64,000 bases of DNA from Variovorax sp. (GCA_017744935.1 JAGIAI010000026.1:1-64000); one strand, 5' to 3'. Shown: positions 37,489 through 47,840, counted from the stretch's first letter. Notes: generated by a model not told the origin, from the sequence alone. Numbers and translations are program-made.

Positions 37489-40400
37489 GTGTCGATTCAA
37501 AGTCCCGCCGCCCACACCGCCGGCAATGCGCCGGCAACGGAGGATCTTGGGCCGCTGGCCTGGGTCCTCGGAGAAATCCAGAAATCGCTCGATGCCGTGG
37601 GCAAGACCTTGCGGCGCTTCTCGCGCGATGCCGCGTCGGCCCTGCCGGGTTCGGAAATCGACTCCATGCCGGTGCGACAGGCCCGGCAGCAATTGCATCA
37701 GGCGGTCGGTGCACTGCAGATGGTGGGCCACACCGCACCTGCCCTCGTGCTCGGCGCGATGGAGTTCGCGGTCCAGAGCTTCGTTACCGAGCCGTTGCGC
37801 TGCAACGATGCCGCGGTCCAGAAGATCGAGCGCGCGGGCTTCGCGGTTGCCGATTTTCTGAACGCAGTGGTGGCGGGCAAGACGGTCTCGTCGGTTGCCC
37901 TCTTCCCGCAGTACCGCGAGGTCCTCGAACTGGTCGGCAACGAGCGCGTCCATCCGGCCGACCTCTGGAACATGACCTGGCGCTGGGTCGAGATCAAGCC
38001 CGCGCCGACCCAGACCGCGCTGGTATACGACCCCGCGGTGCGTTCGAAGCTTGACCGCGAGGTTCTGCAGGTCGTCAAGAGCGGCGATGACCATGCGGCC
38101 CGCCGCCTGCAGGCGTTGTGCCTCGGCCTCGGCCGTGGCGCCTCGGTGCCGAGGGTGGCCAGCTTCTGGACGCTCGCCGCCGGCTTCTTCGAAGCGCTGG
38201 CGCTGGCGCTCATCCCTGCCGATTCACATGTGAAGCGCGCCGCTTCGCGAGTGCTGCTGCAGTACGCCACGCTGGCACGCGGCGACAACACCGTGTCCGA
38301 CCGGCTTGGCCAGGATCTGCTGTTCTTCTGCGCCCAAGCCGTTCCCGGAGCGGGCGACGAAGCCGCCACCCTGCGCGCGGTGCGCGCCGCATGGGGCATT
38401 TCGAACGAGCAGAAGGTCGACTACACGATCGAGCAGTTCGGCCGCTTCGATCCGCTGGTGCTCGCGCAGGCGCGCAAGCGCATCGAAACCGCGAAGGAAA
38501 TGTGGTCGGCGCTGTCCGGCGGCGACGTCGGCCGCACGCGACAGGTCGTGGACACCTTCGCGCAGCTTGGCGAGTCGCTGCAGAAGCTGCATCCGCCGAG
38601 CCAGCCGATGGTGCAGGCGCTCAACAACGCGGTCGATGCCTCGGTTCGCTCCGGTCAGCCGCCCGGCACCGAACTCGCGATGGAAGTCGCGACCTCGGTG
38701 CTTTACCTCGAGGCCGCTTTCGAGGACCTCGATCCGCAGGATAGGCAGCTCACCGCCCGCACGATCCAACTCGCCGGACGCATCGAGCGCGCTCGCGACG
38801 GTGGTCGCTCGGAGCCGCTGGAGCCCTGGATGGAGGAGCTCTACCGCCGCGTAAGCGACCGCCAGACCATGGGCACCGTGGTGGGCGAGCTGCGCAGCCA
38901 TCTGAGCGAACTCGAAAAATCGCTGGACCAGTTCTTCCGCCGGCCGACGGAAAAGGGCCTGCTGCGCAATGTGCCGTCGCAGCTCCTGCAGATGCGCGGC
39001 GTGTTCTCGGTGCTGGGCCTCGATCAGGCCGCCCAGACCGTGCAGCGCATGCGCGAGAACGTGGACCAACTGTTCGCCGAAGAATCGCCGACCGACGAGA
39101 TCCGCGCCTTCGACTCGCTCGGCAACAACCTGGGTGCGCTGGGTTTCCTGATCGACATGCTCAGCTACCAGCCCGCGCTGGCCAAACGGCTGTTCGTGTT
39201 CGACGAGGCGATTGGCGAACTCAAGCCACTCATGGGCCGACAGGCCAGCGACGCATCGGCCGAGGCGGCCGCGCCGGCGGCTTTCGCTGCGGCATCCGGT
39301 CCGGTCGCGATCACCGAAGCCGTCATGAGCGTCGAGCAGGTCGATGCGCAGATTGCCGCGAAACTCGCCGCGCTCGCAACGCCTGGCTCGCGCAAGCCGC
39401 CGCCGTCGCCGATCGAGGAATTCAGCCAGGCTGCCACGAGCTGGACCTCCAAGATCACCGGGCCCGCGCCACTCGAGGCGCTGCCCGACACCGAGGTGAC
39501 CGAACTGGAGGAAGACGACCTCCAGAACATCTTCCTCGACGAAGCCCGCGAAGTTCTGCACAACGGCCTGGCGGCCGTGTCGGCGCTCGGCGCGCGTCCG
39601 GACGACGAAGGCGAGCTGACGATCCTGCGCCGTGCATTCCACACGCTGAAGGGCAGCTCGCGCATGGTCGGGCTGATGGATTTCGGCGAAGCCGCGTGGT
39701 CGCTCGAGCAGGTGCTGAACACCTGGCTGGCCGACCAGCGCCCTGCGACGCCGCAGTTGGTCACCGGCACCCGCAATGCGCTCCAGGACTTCGCCAAGTG
39801 GGTCGAGGCGATCGCCGCGGGCGGTTCGCACGACTGGAAATCGGCGCCTTTCCTCGCGATCGCCGGATCGCTGCGCACTGGCGAGCCTTTGGAAGTTCCG
39901 GCTCGCGTGGCGGACGCCGAGGCGCTCGTCGCCGCCGCGCGCCACATCGCTGCCGAAGCCGCGGCCGAGGTGCCGTCGGCTCCGATGGAGCCTGTGCCGC
40001 TGCCTGAGTTGCCCGAGTTGCCGGACCTTCGCGATCTGGAACTCGAACTTGACCTGAGTTCGAAGGCCGAAGAGGCACCGCTTGCCGCTGAACCGGAAGA
40101 AGCGCCGTCCGAGGAGCCCCTGGTCGCGCGTGCCGAAGAACCCACTGTGTGGTCGGGCATCGATCAGTCCGGGGACCAGTCTCCGGAAACCGTGGCGGAA
40201 GCACCTCCTTCGGAGTCTCAGCGTTCCGACGACGGATTTGCATCGACGGACTTCCTGGACTTCGACACCAAGCCCGAGCCGCCGCCCGAAGAGGTTGCGC
40301 CGTTGGGCGAGTACGACGACGGCGATTTCCTGGAGACCATGCACACGGCGCTCGAGCCCTCCCTTGTGGCCGCTGCGTCGCAGCGGGCGCCCGAACGCGA

Positions 40401-43400
40401 AGAGTTGCCGCCGCTGGATCTGGAGCCCGAACTCGCCGCGATCCTGCAGCCCGAAGTCGAGCCCGAATCCGAACCGGTGCCAGAGGAGCCCTCGGCCGAT
40501 GCGACAGTGGCACCTACGCCGGAGCCCGAGCCCGAGCCGAGCCTCGAACCCGAAGCTCCGGGTGTGCCCGAGCCGACGCTGGACATCGAGGCATCGATAC
40601 CGGTCGAAGTTCCGGTCATCGACGAATCGCCGCTCGATCATGAAGAAGCAGCGGTCGGGATGATTGCGCCGGAGTTGCCACCCATCGACGTGGCGGAGCC
40701 GTCGCTTGCAGAAGCAACCCCCGTCGAGCCAATTGCCGAGGCGACCGAAGAGCCTAAGGTCGAGCCCGCACCGGCGCCGAGCGCGGAAGAGCAGGTCAAG
40801 GTCATCGGCCCGCTGCGCATTGGCATTGCGCTCTACAACGTCTATCTGAACGAAGCCGACGAATGGTCGCGCCAACTTGCGACCGAGGTGGGCGAATGGG
40901 CGCTCGAAACGCACGAGCGCGTTCCGATGTCGGCGATCGGCCTTGCGCATTCGCTGGCCGGCAGCTCTGCCACGGTGGGCTTCCAAAGTCTCTCGGGCAT
41001 GGCGCGGTTGTTCGAGTCGGCGCTTCAGCATCTGCACACGCAGGGTCGCGGCACACCCGAGCAGGGAGCGGTGCTGATCGCTGCCGCCGAGGAACTCCGG
41101 CGCCTGCTGCACCAATTCGCGGCCGGGTTCCTGCGAGAGCCTGCCGAAGAGACAGTGGAAGCGCTGCGCAACGTCGAGGCGTCGCAGTTGCCCGTGGAGA
41201 TAGTCGAGCCCGTTGCCGCGCCGCTTCACCTGGTGCGCAACGTCGGCTCCGATGTGCTGCTCGATGATTCCGATGACGCTTCGGATGTCGCCGATGCGGT
41301 CGACATGGACCTCTTCCCGATCTTCGAGGAAGAGGCCAACGAACTCCTTCCGCAACTGGGCGCCGCGCTGCGCGATTGGGCGCAGGACCCCGAAAACAAG
41401 GCGCCGCGCAGCTCGGCGCTGCGCACGCTGCACACGCTGAAGGGCAGTGCGCGGCTGGCTGGTGCCATGCGACTGGGCGAGCGTGCCCATCGCATGGAGT
41501 CGGACATCGAGAGGATCGGTTCCGAAGGCGCGGATCGACACGCGATCGAGCAGTTGCTCACGCGCTTCGACGCCCTGCAGGCGAACTTCGATGCGCTGCG
41601 GGCCGCAGACGATGCGACGCAGGCCGAACTCGTCCAGCGCGCCGCTACGCCCACGACGGTGGTGGCTCCCGCTGCCGCGCCCCAGGCGACGGCTCCGGCG
41701 ACCCCGTCCGTCGTCGAGCCGGCGACGCCTGAACTTGAAACCCCGGCAGAAGCCGAACCGGTTGCTGCCGCGCCCACTCCCGCAGAACCGCTCGTCGCAG
41801 GCGCTGCGATCGCCATGCCTTCGCCGTCCGTGCTCACGCCGCTGCGTGCGGTGTCGAGCCAGGCGGTCCGTATCCGCACGCACCTGCTCGACCGTCTGGT
41901 GGCCCAGGCCGGTGAAGTCATCATCACGCGTTCGCGCCTCGAAGCCGAGCTGGGCCAGTTGCGTAGTTCGCTGACCGACCTCACCGGGAACCTCGACCGT
42001 CTGCGCCAGCAATTGCGCGATATCGAAGTGCAGGCCGAAAGCCAGATGCAATCGCGCCTCGCACAGGCCAAGGATTCGCAACAGGGCTTCGATCCACTCG
42101 AGTTCGACCGCTTCACCCGCGTGCAGGAACTCACGCGCATGATGGCCGAGTCGGTCAACGACGTGGCGACCGTGCAGCGCACGCTCCAGAAGACCGTCCA
42201 GGCGACGGAAGACGATCTGAGCGCGCAGGCGCGGCAGACACGCGAACTGCAGCGCGGGTTGTTGCGTACGCGCATGGTGGAGTTCGAGGGCATCTCGGAC
42301 CGTCTGTATCGCGTCGTGCGCCAGGCATCGAAGGACACCGGCAAGCAAGTGAGGCTCGACATCACCGGCGGCTCGATCGAGATGGACCGCGGCGTCCTCG
42401 AACGGATGACGCCGGCCTTCGAGCATCTGCTGCGCAACTGCGTCGCACACGGTATCGAAGATGCGGCGGTGCGCGAGAAGGCCGGCAAGGATCCGAGCGG
42501 CCTGATCGTCATCGAGCTGCATCAGGAAGGCAACGACGTCTCGGTGAGCTTCCAGGACGATGGTGGCGGCCTCAAGTACGACCGCATCGTCGCCCGAGCC
42601 CGTTCGCTCGGCCTGGTCGCCGAAGGGCAGCAGCTCAGCGATGAAGAAGCGGCGGAACTGATCTTCCAGCCGGGCTTCTCGACCGCCGAGCAGGTGTCCG
42701 AACTGGCTGGTCGCGGCATCGGCATGGACGTGGTGCGCGCTCAGGTCGCGGGCCTCGGCGGCCGGATCGAGACCCGCAGCAAGCAGGGGCAGGGGACCAC
42801 CTTCAAGCTGGTGCTGCCGCTCACGACGGCGGTGACGCACGTCGTCATGATGCGCGCAGGCGCGGTCAACATCGGCGTGCCTTCCAACCTGGTCGAACTG
42901 GTGCTGCGTGCCGGTGCGTCCGAGCTCGAGAAGGCGTACCTGGATCAGCACTACCCGTTCGGCGGCGAGCAGGTGCCGTTCTACTGGGCCGGTGCGCTCT
43001 TGCAGTCCTCTCCGCGCAGCGAGCGCGCGCCGGGCAAGGCGAACACGATCGTGGTCGTGCGAAGCGCCGCGCAGCGTGTGGCGTTGCACGTGGACGAAGT
43101 GCTGGGCAACCAGGAAGTCGTGGTGAAGAACCTCGGCCCGCAGCTTTCTCGCCTGCCGGGTATGGCAGCGATCTCGGTGCTCGCATCGGGTGCCGTTGCG
43201 CTGATCTACAACCCCGTCGCGCTGGCGGCAGTCCATAGTGACAAAGCCCGCGCGTTCCAGGCGTCGGCAAATCGTGGCGCCGCGACCCCGGATGCCGGTG
43301 GTGCCCAGCCGGCGACCCCGGTGACGCAGGCTCCTGCACAGGTGCCGCTGGTGCTGGTGGTGGACGACTCGATCACCGTGCGACGCGTCACGCAGCGTCT

Positions 43401-43731
43401 TCTGCAGCGCGAAGGCTATCGCGTGGCGCTGGCGGCAGATGGCCTGCAGGCGCTCGAACGTCTGCAGCAGGAACGCCCCGCGGTCGTGCTGTCGGACATC
43501 GAGATGCCGCGCATGGATGGCTTCGACCTCGCCCGCAACATTCGCGCGGACGAATCGCTGGCCGATCTCCCGATCATCATGATCACCTCGCGGATCGCCG
43601 AGAAGCACCACGACCATGCGCGCGCGCTGGGAGTGAATCACTACCTCGGCAAGCCGTATTCGGAAGAAGAACTGCTGCGTCTCGTGCGTAGCTACACGGG
43701 CGTCGAATTGCCCGTGGCCCTGGTGGCCTGA
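37489..43731 (+). CDS. chpA: Hybrid chemosensory histidine kinase ChpA/PilL
   Basis: A 2080-residue CheA-like kinase starting at GTG. Histidine phosphotransfer motifs are at about 717 (RAFHTLKGSSRMVG), 1152 (LAHSLAGSSATVG, weaker) and 1315 (LRTLHTLKGSARLAG). A Pro/Glu-rich linker spans roughly 820-1095. The dimerisation and ATPase domains follow (HLLRNCVAHGIED, about 1645; FQDDGGGL, about 1690), then a CheW-like domain and a C-terminal receiver with LSDIEMPRMDG (about 2003). It is the central kinase of pilus signalling and the last gene of the operon. Confidence 0.95.
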   Translation: MSIQSPAAHTAGNAPATEDLGPLAWVLGEIQKSLDAVGKTLRRFSRDAASALPGSEIDSMPVRQARQQLHQAVGALQMVGHTAPALVLGAMEFAVQSFVTEPLRCNDAAVQKIERAGFAVADFLNAVVAGKTVSSVALFPQYREVLELVGNERVHPADLWNMTWRWVEIKPAPTQTALVYDPAVRSKLDREVLQVVKSGDDHAARRLQALCLGLGRGASVPRVASFWTLAAGFFEALALALIPADSHVKRAASRVLLQYATLARGDNTVSDRLGQDLLFFCAQAVPGAGDEAATLRAVRAAWGISNEQKVDYTIEQFGRFDPLVLAQARKRIETAKEMWSALSGGDVGRTRQVVDTFAQLGESLQKLHPPSQPMVQALNNAVDASVRSGQPPGTELAMEVATSVLYLEAAFEDLDPQDRQLTARTIQLAGRIERARDGGRSEPLEPWMEELYRRVSDRQTMGTVVGELRSHLSELEKSLDQFFRRPTEKGLLRNVPSQLLQMRGVFSVLGLDQAAQTVQRMRENVDQLFAEESPTDEIRAFDSLGNNLGALGFLIDMLSYQPALAKRLFVFDEAIGELKPLMGRQASDASAEAAAPAAFAAASGPVAITEAVMSVEQVDAQIAAKLAALATPGSRKPPPSPIEEFSQAATSWTSKITGPAPLEALPDTEVTELEEDDLQNIFLDEAREVLHNGLAAVSALGARPDDEGELTILRRAFHTLKGSSRMVGLMDFGEAAWSLEQVLNTWLADQRPATPQLVTGTRNALQDFAKWVEAIAAGGSHDWKSAPFLAIAGSLRTGEPLEVPARVADAEALVAAARHIAAEAAAEVPSAPMEPVPLPELPELPDLRDLELELDLSSKAEEAPLAAEPEEAPSEEPLVARAEEPTVWSGIDQSGDQSPETVAEAPPSESQRSDDGFASTDFLDFDTKPEPPPEEVAPLGEYDDGDFLETMHTALEPSLVAAASQRAPEREELPPLDLEPELAAILQPEVEPESEPVPEEPSADATVAPTPEPEPEPSLEPEAPGVPEPTLDIEASIPVEVPVIDESPLDHEEAAVGMIAPELPPIDVAEPSLAEATPVEPIAEATEEPKVEPAPAPSAEEQVKVIGPLRIGIALYNVYLNEADEWSRQLATEVGEWALETHERVPMSAIGLAHSLAGSSATVGFQSLSGMARLFESALQHLHTQGRGTPEQGAVLIAAAEELRRLLHQFAAGFLREPAEETVEALRNVEASQLPVEIVEPVAAPLHLVRNVGSDVLLDDSDDASDVADAVDMDLFPIFEEEANELLPQLGAALRDWAQDPENKAPRSSALRTLHTLKGSARLAGAMRLGERAHRMESDIERIGSEGADRHAIEQLLTRFDALQANFDALRAADDATQAELVQRAATPTTVVAPAAAPQATAPATPSVVEPATPELETPAEAEPVAAAPTPAEPLVAGAAIAMPSPSVLTPLRAVSSQAVRIRTHLLDRLVAQAGEVIITRSRLEAELGQLRSSLTDLTGNLDRLRQQLRDIEVQAESQMQSRLAQAKDSQQGFDPLEFDRFTRVQELTRMMAESVNDVATVQRTLQKTVQATEDDLSAQARQTRELQRGLLRTRMVEFEGISDRLYRVVRQASKDTGKQVRLDITGGSIEMDRGVLERMTPAFEHLLRNCVAHGIEDAAVREKAGKDPSGLIVIELHQEGNDVSVSFQDDGGGLKYDRIVARARSLGLVAEGQQLSDEEAAELIFQPGFSTAEQVSELAGRGIGMDVVRAQVAGLGGRIETRSKQGQGTTFKLVLPLTTAVTHVVMMRAGAVNIGVPSNLVELVLRAGASELEKAYLDQHYPFGGEQVPFYWAGALLQSSPRSERAPGKANTIVVVRSAAQRVALHVDEVLGNQEVVVKNLGPQLSRLPGMAAISVLASGAVALIYNPVALAAVHSDKARAFQASANRGAATPDAGGAQPATPVTQAPAQVPLVLVVDDSITVRRVTQRLLQREGYRVALAADGLQALERLQQERPAVVLSDIEMPRMDGFDLARNIRADESLADLPIIMITSRIAEKHHDHARALGVNHYLGKPYSEEELLRLVRSYTGVELPVALVA

Positions 43732-43746
43732 TCGGGGAGGGCGGCG

Positions 43747-45249
43747 CTAGCGCGAATCGCGCTGCGCCTCCTTCACGACCGCGTAGCGCTGGAGCGTGCG
43801 CTCCCGCGCTTCGGCGTGATCGACGATCGGATTGGGGTAGTTCTCGCCCAGCTTGACACCCGCGGCTTCCAGTTCCAGCGGAGCCGCCGTCCACGGCGCA
43901 TGGATCACCGCATCGGACAGCTTCGAAAGCTGCGGCAGGTAGCGCCGGATGAACTTGCCTTCGGGATCGAACTTCTCGCTTTGCGTGACCGGGTTGAAGA
44001 TCCTGAAATAAGGCTGGGCGTCGCACCCGCTCGAACTCGCCCATTGCCAGTTGCCGTTGTTCGACGACAGCTCGAAGTCGTTGAGCTGGGTCTCGAAATA
44101 GCGTTCGCCGCGCCGCCAGTCGAGGCCGAGGTCCTTGCACAGAAAGCTCGCGACCACCATGCGAAGGCGGTTATGCATGTAGCCGGTCTGGTTGATTTGC
44201 GCCATGGCGGCATCGACGAGCGGGTAACCCGTCCGTCCCTGGCACCAGGCGTCGAACAGCATGTCGGCGTGCTTGCCGTGGTGCCACTGGATCCTGTCGT
44301 ACTCGGGCCTGAAGCTGCGCCTCTTGCCGCCTTCGACCATCTGGGGATGGTGCGCAAGGATCTGGAAATAGAAGTCGCGCCAGATCAGTTCGCTGAGCCA
44401 CGTTGCGGCACCCTGGTCGCCCTGCTGCGACAACTGGTGCGCCACGCCAGCGAACTGCCGGATCGAGACCGTGCCGAAGCGAAGGTGGATCCCCAGATAG
44501 CTCGGCCCGCGCACCGAGGGGAAATCGCGTGTCTCGTGATAGCGGTCGATCCGCCGCGAGAAGTCATCGAACAGTGCGGAGCCGCCCTGGCTGCCCGTCG
44601 GGATCTCCAGGTCCGAAAGATTCGATTTCTCGAAGCCGATGCTCTCCAGCGAGGGAACCGCCCCCCTGAACTTCTCGGGCGCATGGGCAAGCGCCTCTGC
44701 GTAGCTCCGGACAGGGTAGGCCTTCAAATAGAAGGCGTCGATCTTGGCGAGCCAGGCGCGCTTATATGCGGTGAAGACGGTGTAGGGCTGGCCGACCTGC
44801 GTCAGGACCTCGTCCCGATCGAAGACGGCCTGGTCCTTGTAGGTATGAAAGGCGATGCCGGCGTTCGCGAGCGCGCCGAGCACCTTGGCGTCGCGATCGA
44901 GCGCATCGGGCTCGTCGTCGCGGTTCGCGAACACCGCTTGCACGTCTAGCTCGCGGGCCAGCGGGGCGATCTCGTCTTCCGCAACCGCGTGACGGACGAT
45001 CAGGCCGCCGCCGAGCGCGCGCAGTTCCGCGTCGAGTTCCACCAGCGATTCGCGGATGAATTCCACCCGCCGGTCGGCGCGCGGCAGTGAATCGAGGATC
45101 GCGCGGTCGAACACGAACACGCAAACCACCTGCCGGCAGGCTCGCAACGCCTGGTAGAGCGCTGCGTTGTCGTCGACGCGGAGATCGCGACGAAACCACA
45201 TCAGGCCCTTGGGATAGATCTTGTCGACGGCCAGTAAAATCGGCGGCAT
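43747..45249 (-). CDS. Deoxyribodipyrimidine photolyase (cryptochrome/photolyase family)
   Basis: A 500-residue light-driven DNA repair flavoprotein. It has the N-terminal antenna domain (LMWFRRDLRVDDNAAL, about 16-31) and the C-terminal FAD domain with WLSELIWRDFYFQIL, DAAMAQINQTGYMHNRLRM and NNGNWQWASSSGCDAQPYFR, the class I CPD photolyase signature. The start at ATG 45249 overlaps the divergent algH ATG in CATG. A start nearer the WFRRDLR motif is possible. Convergent with chpA. Confidence 0.93.
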   Translation of the reverse strand: MPPILLAVDKIYPKGLMWFRRDLRVDDNAALYQALRACRQVVCVFVFDRAILDSLPRADRRVEFIRESLVELDAELRALGGGLIVRHAVAEDEIAPLARELDVQAVFANRDDEPDALDRDAKVLGALANAGIAFHTYKDQAVFDRDEVLTQVGQPYTVFTAYKRAWLAKIDAFYLKAYPVRSYAEALAHAPEKFRGAVPSLESIGFEKSNLSDLEIPTGSQGGSALFDDFSRRIDRYHETRDFPSVRGPSYLGIHLRFGTVSIRQFAGVAHQLSQQGDQGAATWLSELIWRDFYFQILAHHPQMVEGGKRRSFRPEYDRIQWHHGKHADMLFDAWCQGRTGYPLVDAAMAQINQTGYMHNRLRMVVASFLCKDLGLDWRRGERYFETQLNDFELSSNNGNWQWASSSGCDAQPYFRIFNPVTQSEKFDPEGKFIRRYLPQLSKLSDAVIHAPWTAAPLELEAAGVKLGENYPNPIVDHAEARERTLQRYAVVKEAQRDSR

Positions 45250-45847
45250 GGCCTCCGATTCTGCCCCGATGAACTTGACGCATCATTTCCTGATTGCGAT
45301 GCCGGGTCTGGAAGACAAGGCGTTCAGCCGCAGCGTGGTCTATCTCTGCGAGCACAGCGAACGCGGCGCGCTCGGCCTGGTGATCAACAAGCCCAGCGAC
45401 ATCAACCTCGGCGTGCTGTTCGAAAAGATCGAACTGCATCTTTCCAGCCCTGAGATCGGCAAGGCGCCGGTCTTCCAGGGCGGCCCCGTGCAGACCGAGC
45501 GCGGCTTCGTGCTCCACGAACCCGTCTTTGCGCGCGCCGACCAGCCGAACGAATCCGTCTACGCCTCCACCATGACTATCCCGGGTGGGCTCGAAATGAC
45601 CACCTCCAAGGACGTGCTGGAGGCGCTCGCCACCGGTGCTGGTCCGCGCAAGGTGCTTGTTTCGCTCGGTTACGCGGCCTGGGGCGAAGGCCAGCTCGAA
45701 TCCGAACTCGCCGAAAACAGCTGGCTGACGGTCGGCGCCGACCCGGCCGTGATCTTCGACACCCCCGTCGAGCAGCGCTATGACAAGGCGCTGTCGCTCC
45801 TGGGCCTGCAGGCCTGGACGCTTTCGCCCGACGCGGGGCATGCATGA
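45248..45847 (+). CDS. YqgE/AlgH family protein
   Basis: A 199-residue protein of the AlgH/YqgE family, whose role is regulatory or unknown. It has the conserved NLTHHFLIAMPGLEDKAFSR, the GGPVQTERGFVLH segment (about 78-90), and VSLGYAAWGEGQLESELAENSW. The start is ATG 45248 or ATG 45269; the latter avoids overlap with the photolyase start. Its stop overlaps the ruvX start (ATGA), and the yqgE-yqgF pair is widely conserved. Confidence 0.92.
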   Translation: MASDSAPMNLTHHFLIAMPGLEDKAFSRSVVYLCEHSERGALGLVINKPSDINLGVLFEKIELHLSSPEIGKAPVFQGGPVQTERGFVLHEPVFARADQPNESVYASTMTIPGGLEMTTSKDVLEALATGAGPRKVLVSLGYAAWGEGQLESELAENSWLTVGADPAVIFDTPVEQRYDKALSLLGLQAWTLSPDAGHA

Positions 45848-46281
45848 GTGGATTGGCGATGCCTGACGGCGCAGCCCCTCCGCTCTCCGTTCCTTCCCAC
45901 TTTCAAAGCTTCCTGGCCTTTGACTTCGGCCAGAAGCGCACGGGCGTGGCGAGTGGCAATCGCTTGCTGAAGACCGCGACGCCGCAAGCCACCATCAAGG
46001 CCGAAGGCGACGCACGCTTTGCGCAGGTCGAGGCGCGCATCCGCGAGTGGCAACCCGATGCGCTCGTCGTCGGCGTGCCCCGCCATCCCGACGGCGCGCC
46101 GCACGACAACACCCGCGCGGCGCAGCGCTTTGCGCGCCAGTTGCACGGCCGCTTCAAGCTGCCGGTGTACGAGGTCGACGAACGCTACAGCACGACCGAA
46201 GCGCTCGCCTCGGGCGCGCGCGACGCCGACGCCGCATCGGCCTGCATCATTCTTGAACAGTTCCTGAGGAGCCTTCCGTGA
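45844..46281 (+). CDS. ruvX: Holliday junction resolvase-like RNase H-fold nuclease RuvX/YqgF
   Basis: A 145-residue RNase H-fold nuclease involved in 16S rRNA pre-processing. The acidic start motif AFDFGQKRTGVA (about 25-36) and the later VVGVPRHPDG and VYEVDERYSTTEA are in place. It overlaps algH upstream (ATGA) and pyrR downstream (GTGA), so these genes are tightly coupled. Confidence 0.93.
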   Translation: MSGLAMPDGAAPPLSVPSHFQSFLAFDFGQKRTGVASGNRLLKTATPQATIKAEGDARFAQVEARIREWQPDALVVGVPRHPDGAPHDNTRAAQRFARQLHGRFKLPVYEVDERYSTTEALASGARDADAASACIILEQFLRSLP

Positions 46282-46775
46282 ACTCCATCCCTGACGCCGA
46301 AGCGCTCTACGTCGAGTTGCTGCGCGGTGTGAAATCTCTCATGCGCGACAACACCCGCCTTGTCGGGGTGACCTCCGGCGGTGCCTGGCTGGTCGAGCGC
46401 CTGCAGAAAGACCTGGGCCTTGCTGGCGCACCCGGCATCATTTCGTCCGCGATGCACCGAGACGATTTCGCGCGTCGTGGTCTCTCGGCGAGCGCGCAGA
46501 CTTCGCTGCCCTTCGATGTCGACGGCGCCGATGTGTTGCTGCTCGACGATGTTCTCTATACCGGCCGCACGATTCGCGCGGTGCTCAACGAACTGTTCGA
46601 CTTCGGCCGCCCGGCGCAAGTGCGGCTCGCCGTGATGATCGATCGCGGAGGCCGCGAGCTTCCGGTGGCTGCGGACTTTGCAGCCAAGAAGCTCGAACTG
46701 CCGGCGGCCCAGTTGCTCGCGCTCGCTCGCGCGGACTCCGGCGCGTTCAGCTTCAAGGTGGAGGACAACAAGTAA
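46278..46775 (+). CDS. pyrR: Bifunctional pyr operon regulator/uracil phosphoribosyltransferase PyrR
   Basis: A 165-residue PRTase-fold protein. The PRPP-binding signature is [20 protein letters not shown] (about 91-110), and [10 protein letters not shown] and [15 protein letters not shown] are family features. The GTG start overlaps ruvX; the stop overlaps the pyrB ATG by one base. RNA-binding attenuation is known for Gram-positive PyrR, but no clear pyr anti-terminator is visible here, so regulation is uncertain. Confidence 0.93.
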   Translation: MNSIPDAEALYVELLRGVKSLMRDNTRLVGVTSGGAWLVERLQKDLGLAGAPGIISSAMHRDDFARRGLSASAQTSLPFDVDGADVLLLDDVLYTGRTIRAVLNELFDFGRPAQVRLAVMIDRGGRELPVAADFAAKKLELPAAQLLALARADSGAFSFKVEDNK

Positions 46776-47737
46776 TGCTTTACAAACGAAATCCGCAGCT
46801 CAACAAGAATGGCGAGCTGATCCACCTGCTCTCGATCGAGGGCCTGCCGAAGGACATCCTCACGCACATCCTCGACACCGCCGCGAACTTCACCAGCGTG
46901 AGCGACCGCGAGGTCAAGAAGGTGCCGCTCTTGCGCGGCAAGAGCGTGTTCAACCTGTTCTTCGAGAACTCCACGCGCACGCGCACCACCTTCGAGATCG
47001 CGGCCAAGCGGTTGTCGGCCGACGTGATCAACCTCGATATCTCGCGTTCTTCGGCGTCCAAGGGCGAGTCGCTGCTCGACACCATCGCCAACCTGAGCGC
47101 GATGGCGGCCGACCTCTTCGTCGTGCGCCACAGCGAATCGGGTGCACCCTATCTGATCGCGCAGCACGTCGCGCCGCATGTGCATGTGGTGAATGCGGGC
47201 GACGGACGCCATGCGCATCCGACGCAGGGCCTGCTCGACATGTACACGATCCGTCACTACAAGAAGGACTTCGCGAATCTCACGGTGGCGATCGTTGGCG
47301 ACGTGTTGCATTCGCGCGTGGCGCGTTCCGACATCCATGCGTTGACCACGCTTGGCTGCGCCGAAGTTCGCGTGGTCGGCCCGAAGACGCTCGTGCCGGG
47401 TGACCTCGCACAGATGGGCGTACGCGTTTTCCATTCGCTCGAAGAGGGCATCAAGGACTGCGACGTGGTGATCATGCTGCGTCTGCAGAACGAGCGCATG
47501 AGCGGTGCGCTGCTGCCGTCGTCGCAGGAATTTTTCAAGACCTACGGCCTCACGCCGGACAAGCTGCAACTCGCGAAATCGGACGCGATCGTGATGCACC
47601 CGGGTCCGATCAACCGCGGCGTGGAGATCGACTCCGCCGTGGTCGATGGGCGGCAGAGCGTGATCCTGCCGCAGGTCACGTTCGGCATCGCGGTCCGTAT
47701 GGCCGTGATGAGCATCGTCGCAGGGAACGAAGCATAG
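46775..47737 (+). CDS. pyrB: Aspartate carbamoyltransferase catalytic subunit
   Basis: A 320-residue enzyme for the first committed step of pyrimidine synthesis. It has the carbamoyl-phosphate motif [13 protein letters not shown] (about 60-72), the SSASKGESL loop and [12 protein letters not shown] near the end. It is followed, after a hairpin repeat, by a dihydroorotase-like gene lacking metal ligands. That pairing matches the Pseudomonas class A ATCase, which needs an inactive DHOase partner. Confidence 0.95.
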   Translation: MLYKRNPQLNKNGELIHLLSIEGLPKDILTHILDTAANFTSVSDREVKKVPLLRGKSVFNLFFENSTRTRTTFEIAAKRLSADVINLDISRSSASKGESLLDTIANLSAMAADLFVVRHSESGAPYLIAQHVAPHVHVVNAGDGRHAHPTQGLLDMYTIRHYKKDFANLTVAIVGDVLHSRVARSDIHALTTLGCAEVRVVGPKTLVPGDLAQMGVRVFHSLEEGIKDCDVVIMLRLQNERMSGALLPSSQEFFKTYGLTPDKLQLAKSDAIVMHPGPINRGVEIDSAVVDGRQSVILPQVTFGIAVRMAVMSIVAGNEA

Positions 47738-47740
47738 ATG

Positions 47741-47840
47741 GAGCCCACCTCCAGCCTCGCCCACTTCGTGTGGCTCTGCACCCCCTTGCAGGGGGCAATC
47801 CCGGCGGCCCGGCTAAGCCGGTTCCGCGGGATTTCTGGTT
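47741..47840 (+). repeat. Hairpin-rich intergenic repeat of Comamonadaceae type
   Basis: The pyrB-pyrC' gap holds two stems: CCCCC-TTGCA-GGGGG (47781-47795) and a long nested one whose arms are AATCCCGGCGG (47797) and CCGCGGGATT (ending 47833), with GGCTAAGCC inside. The sequence type, including the CCCACTTCGTGTGGC start, resembles a dispersed repeat I recall from Variovorax and Acidovorax genomes. That recollection is unverified. Confidence 0.55.

Noticed and set aside
38224..43641. Very long open frame (1805 codons) antisense to chpA
   Set aside because: It mirrors the codon bias of chpA in high-GC DNA; the translation is low-complexity His/Arg/Leu-rich with no domain, whereas chpA has clear kinase domains.
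46278..46775. PyrR-dependent attenuator upstream of pyrR-pyrB
   Set aside because: The gene starts overlap upstream coding sequence, leaving no leader in which an attenuator could fold.
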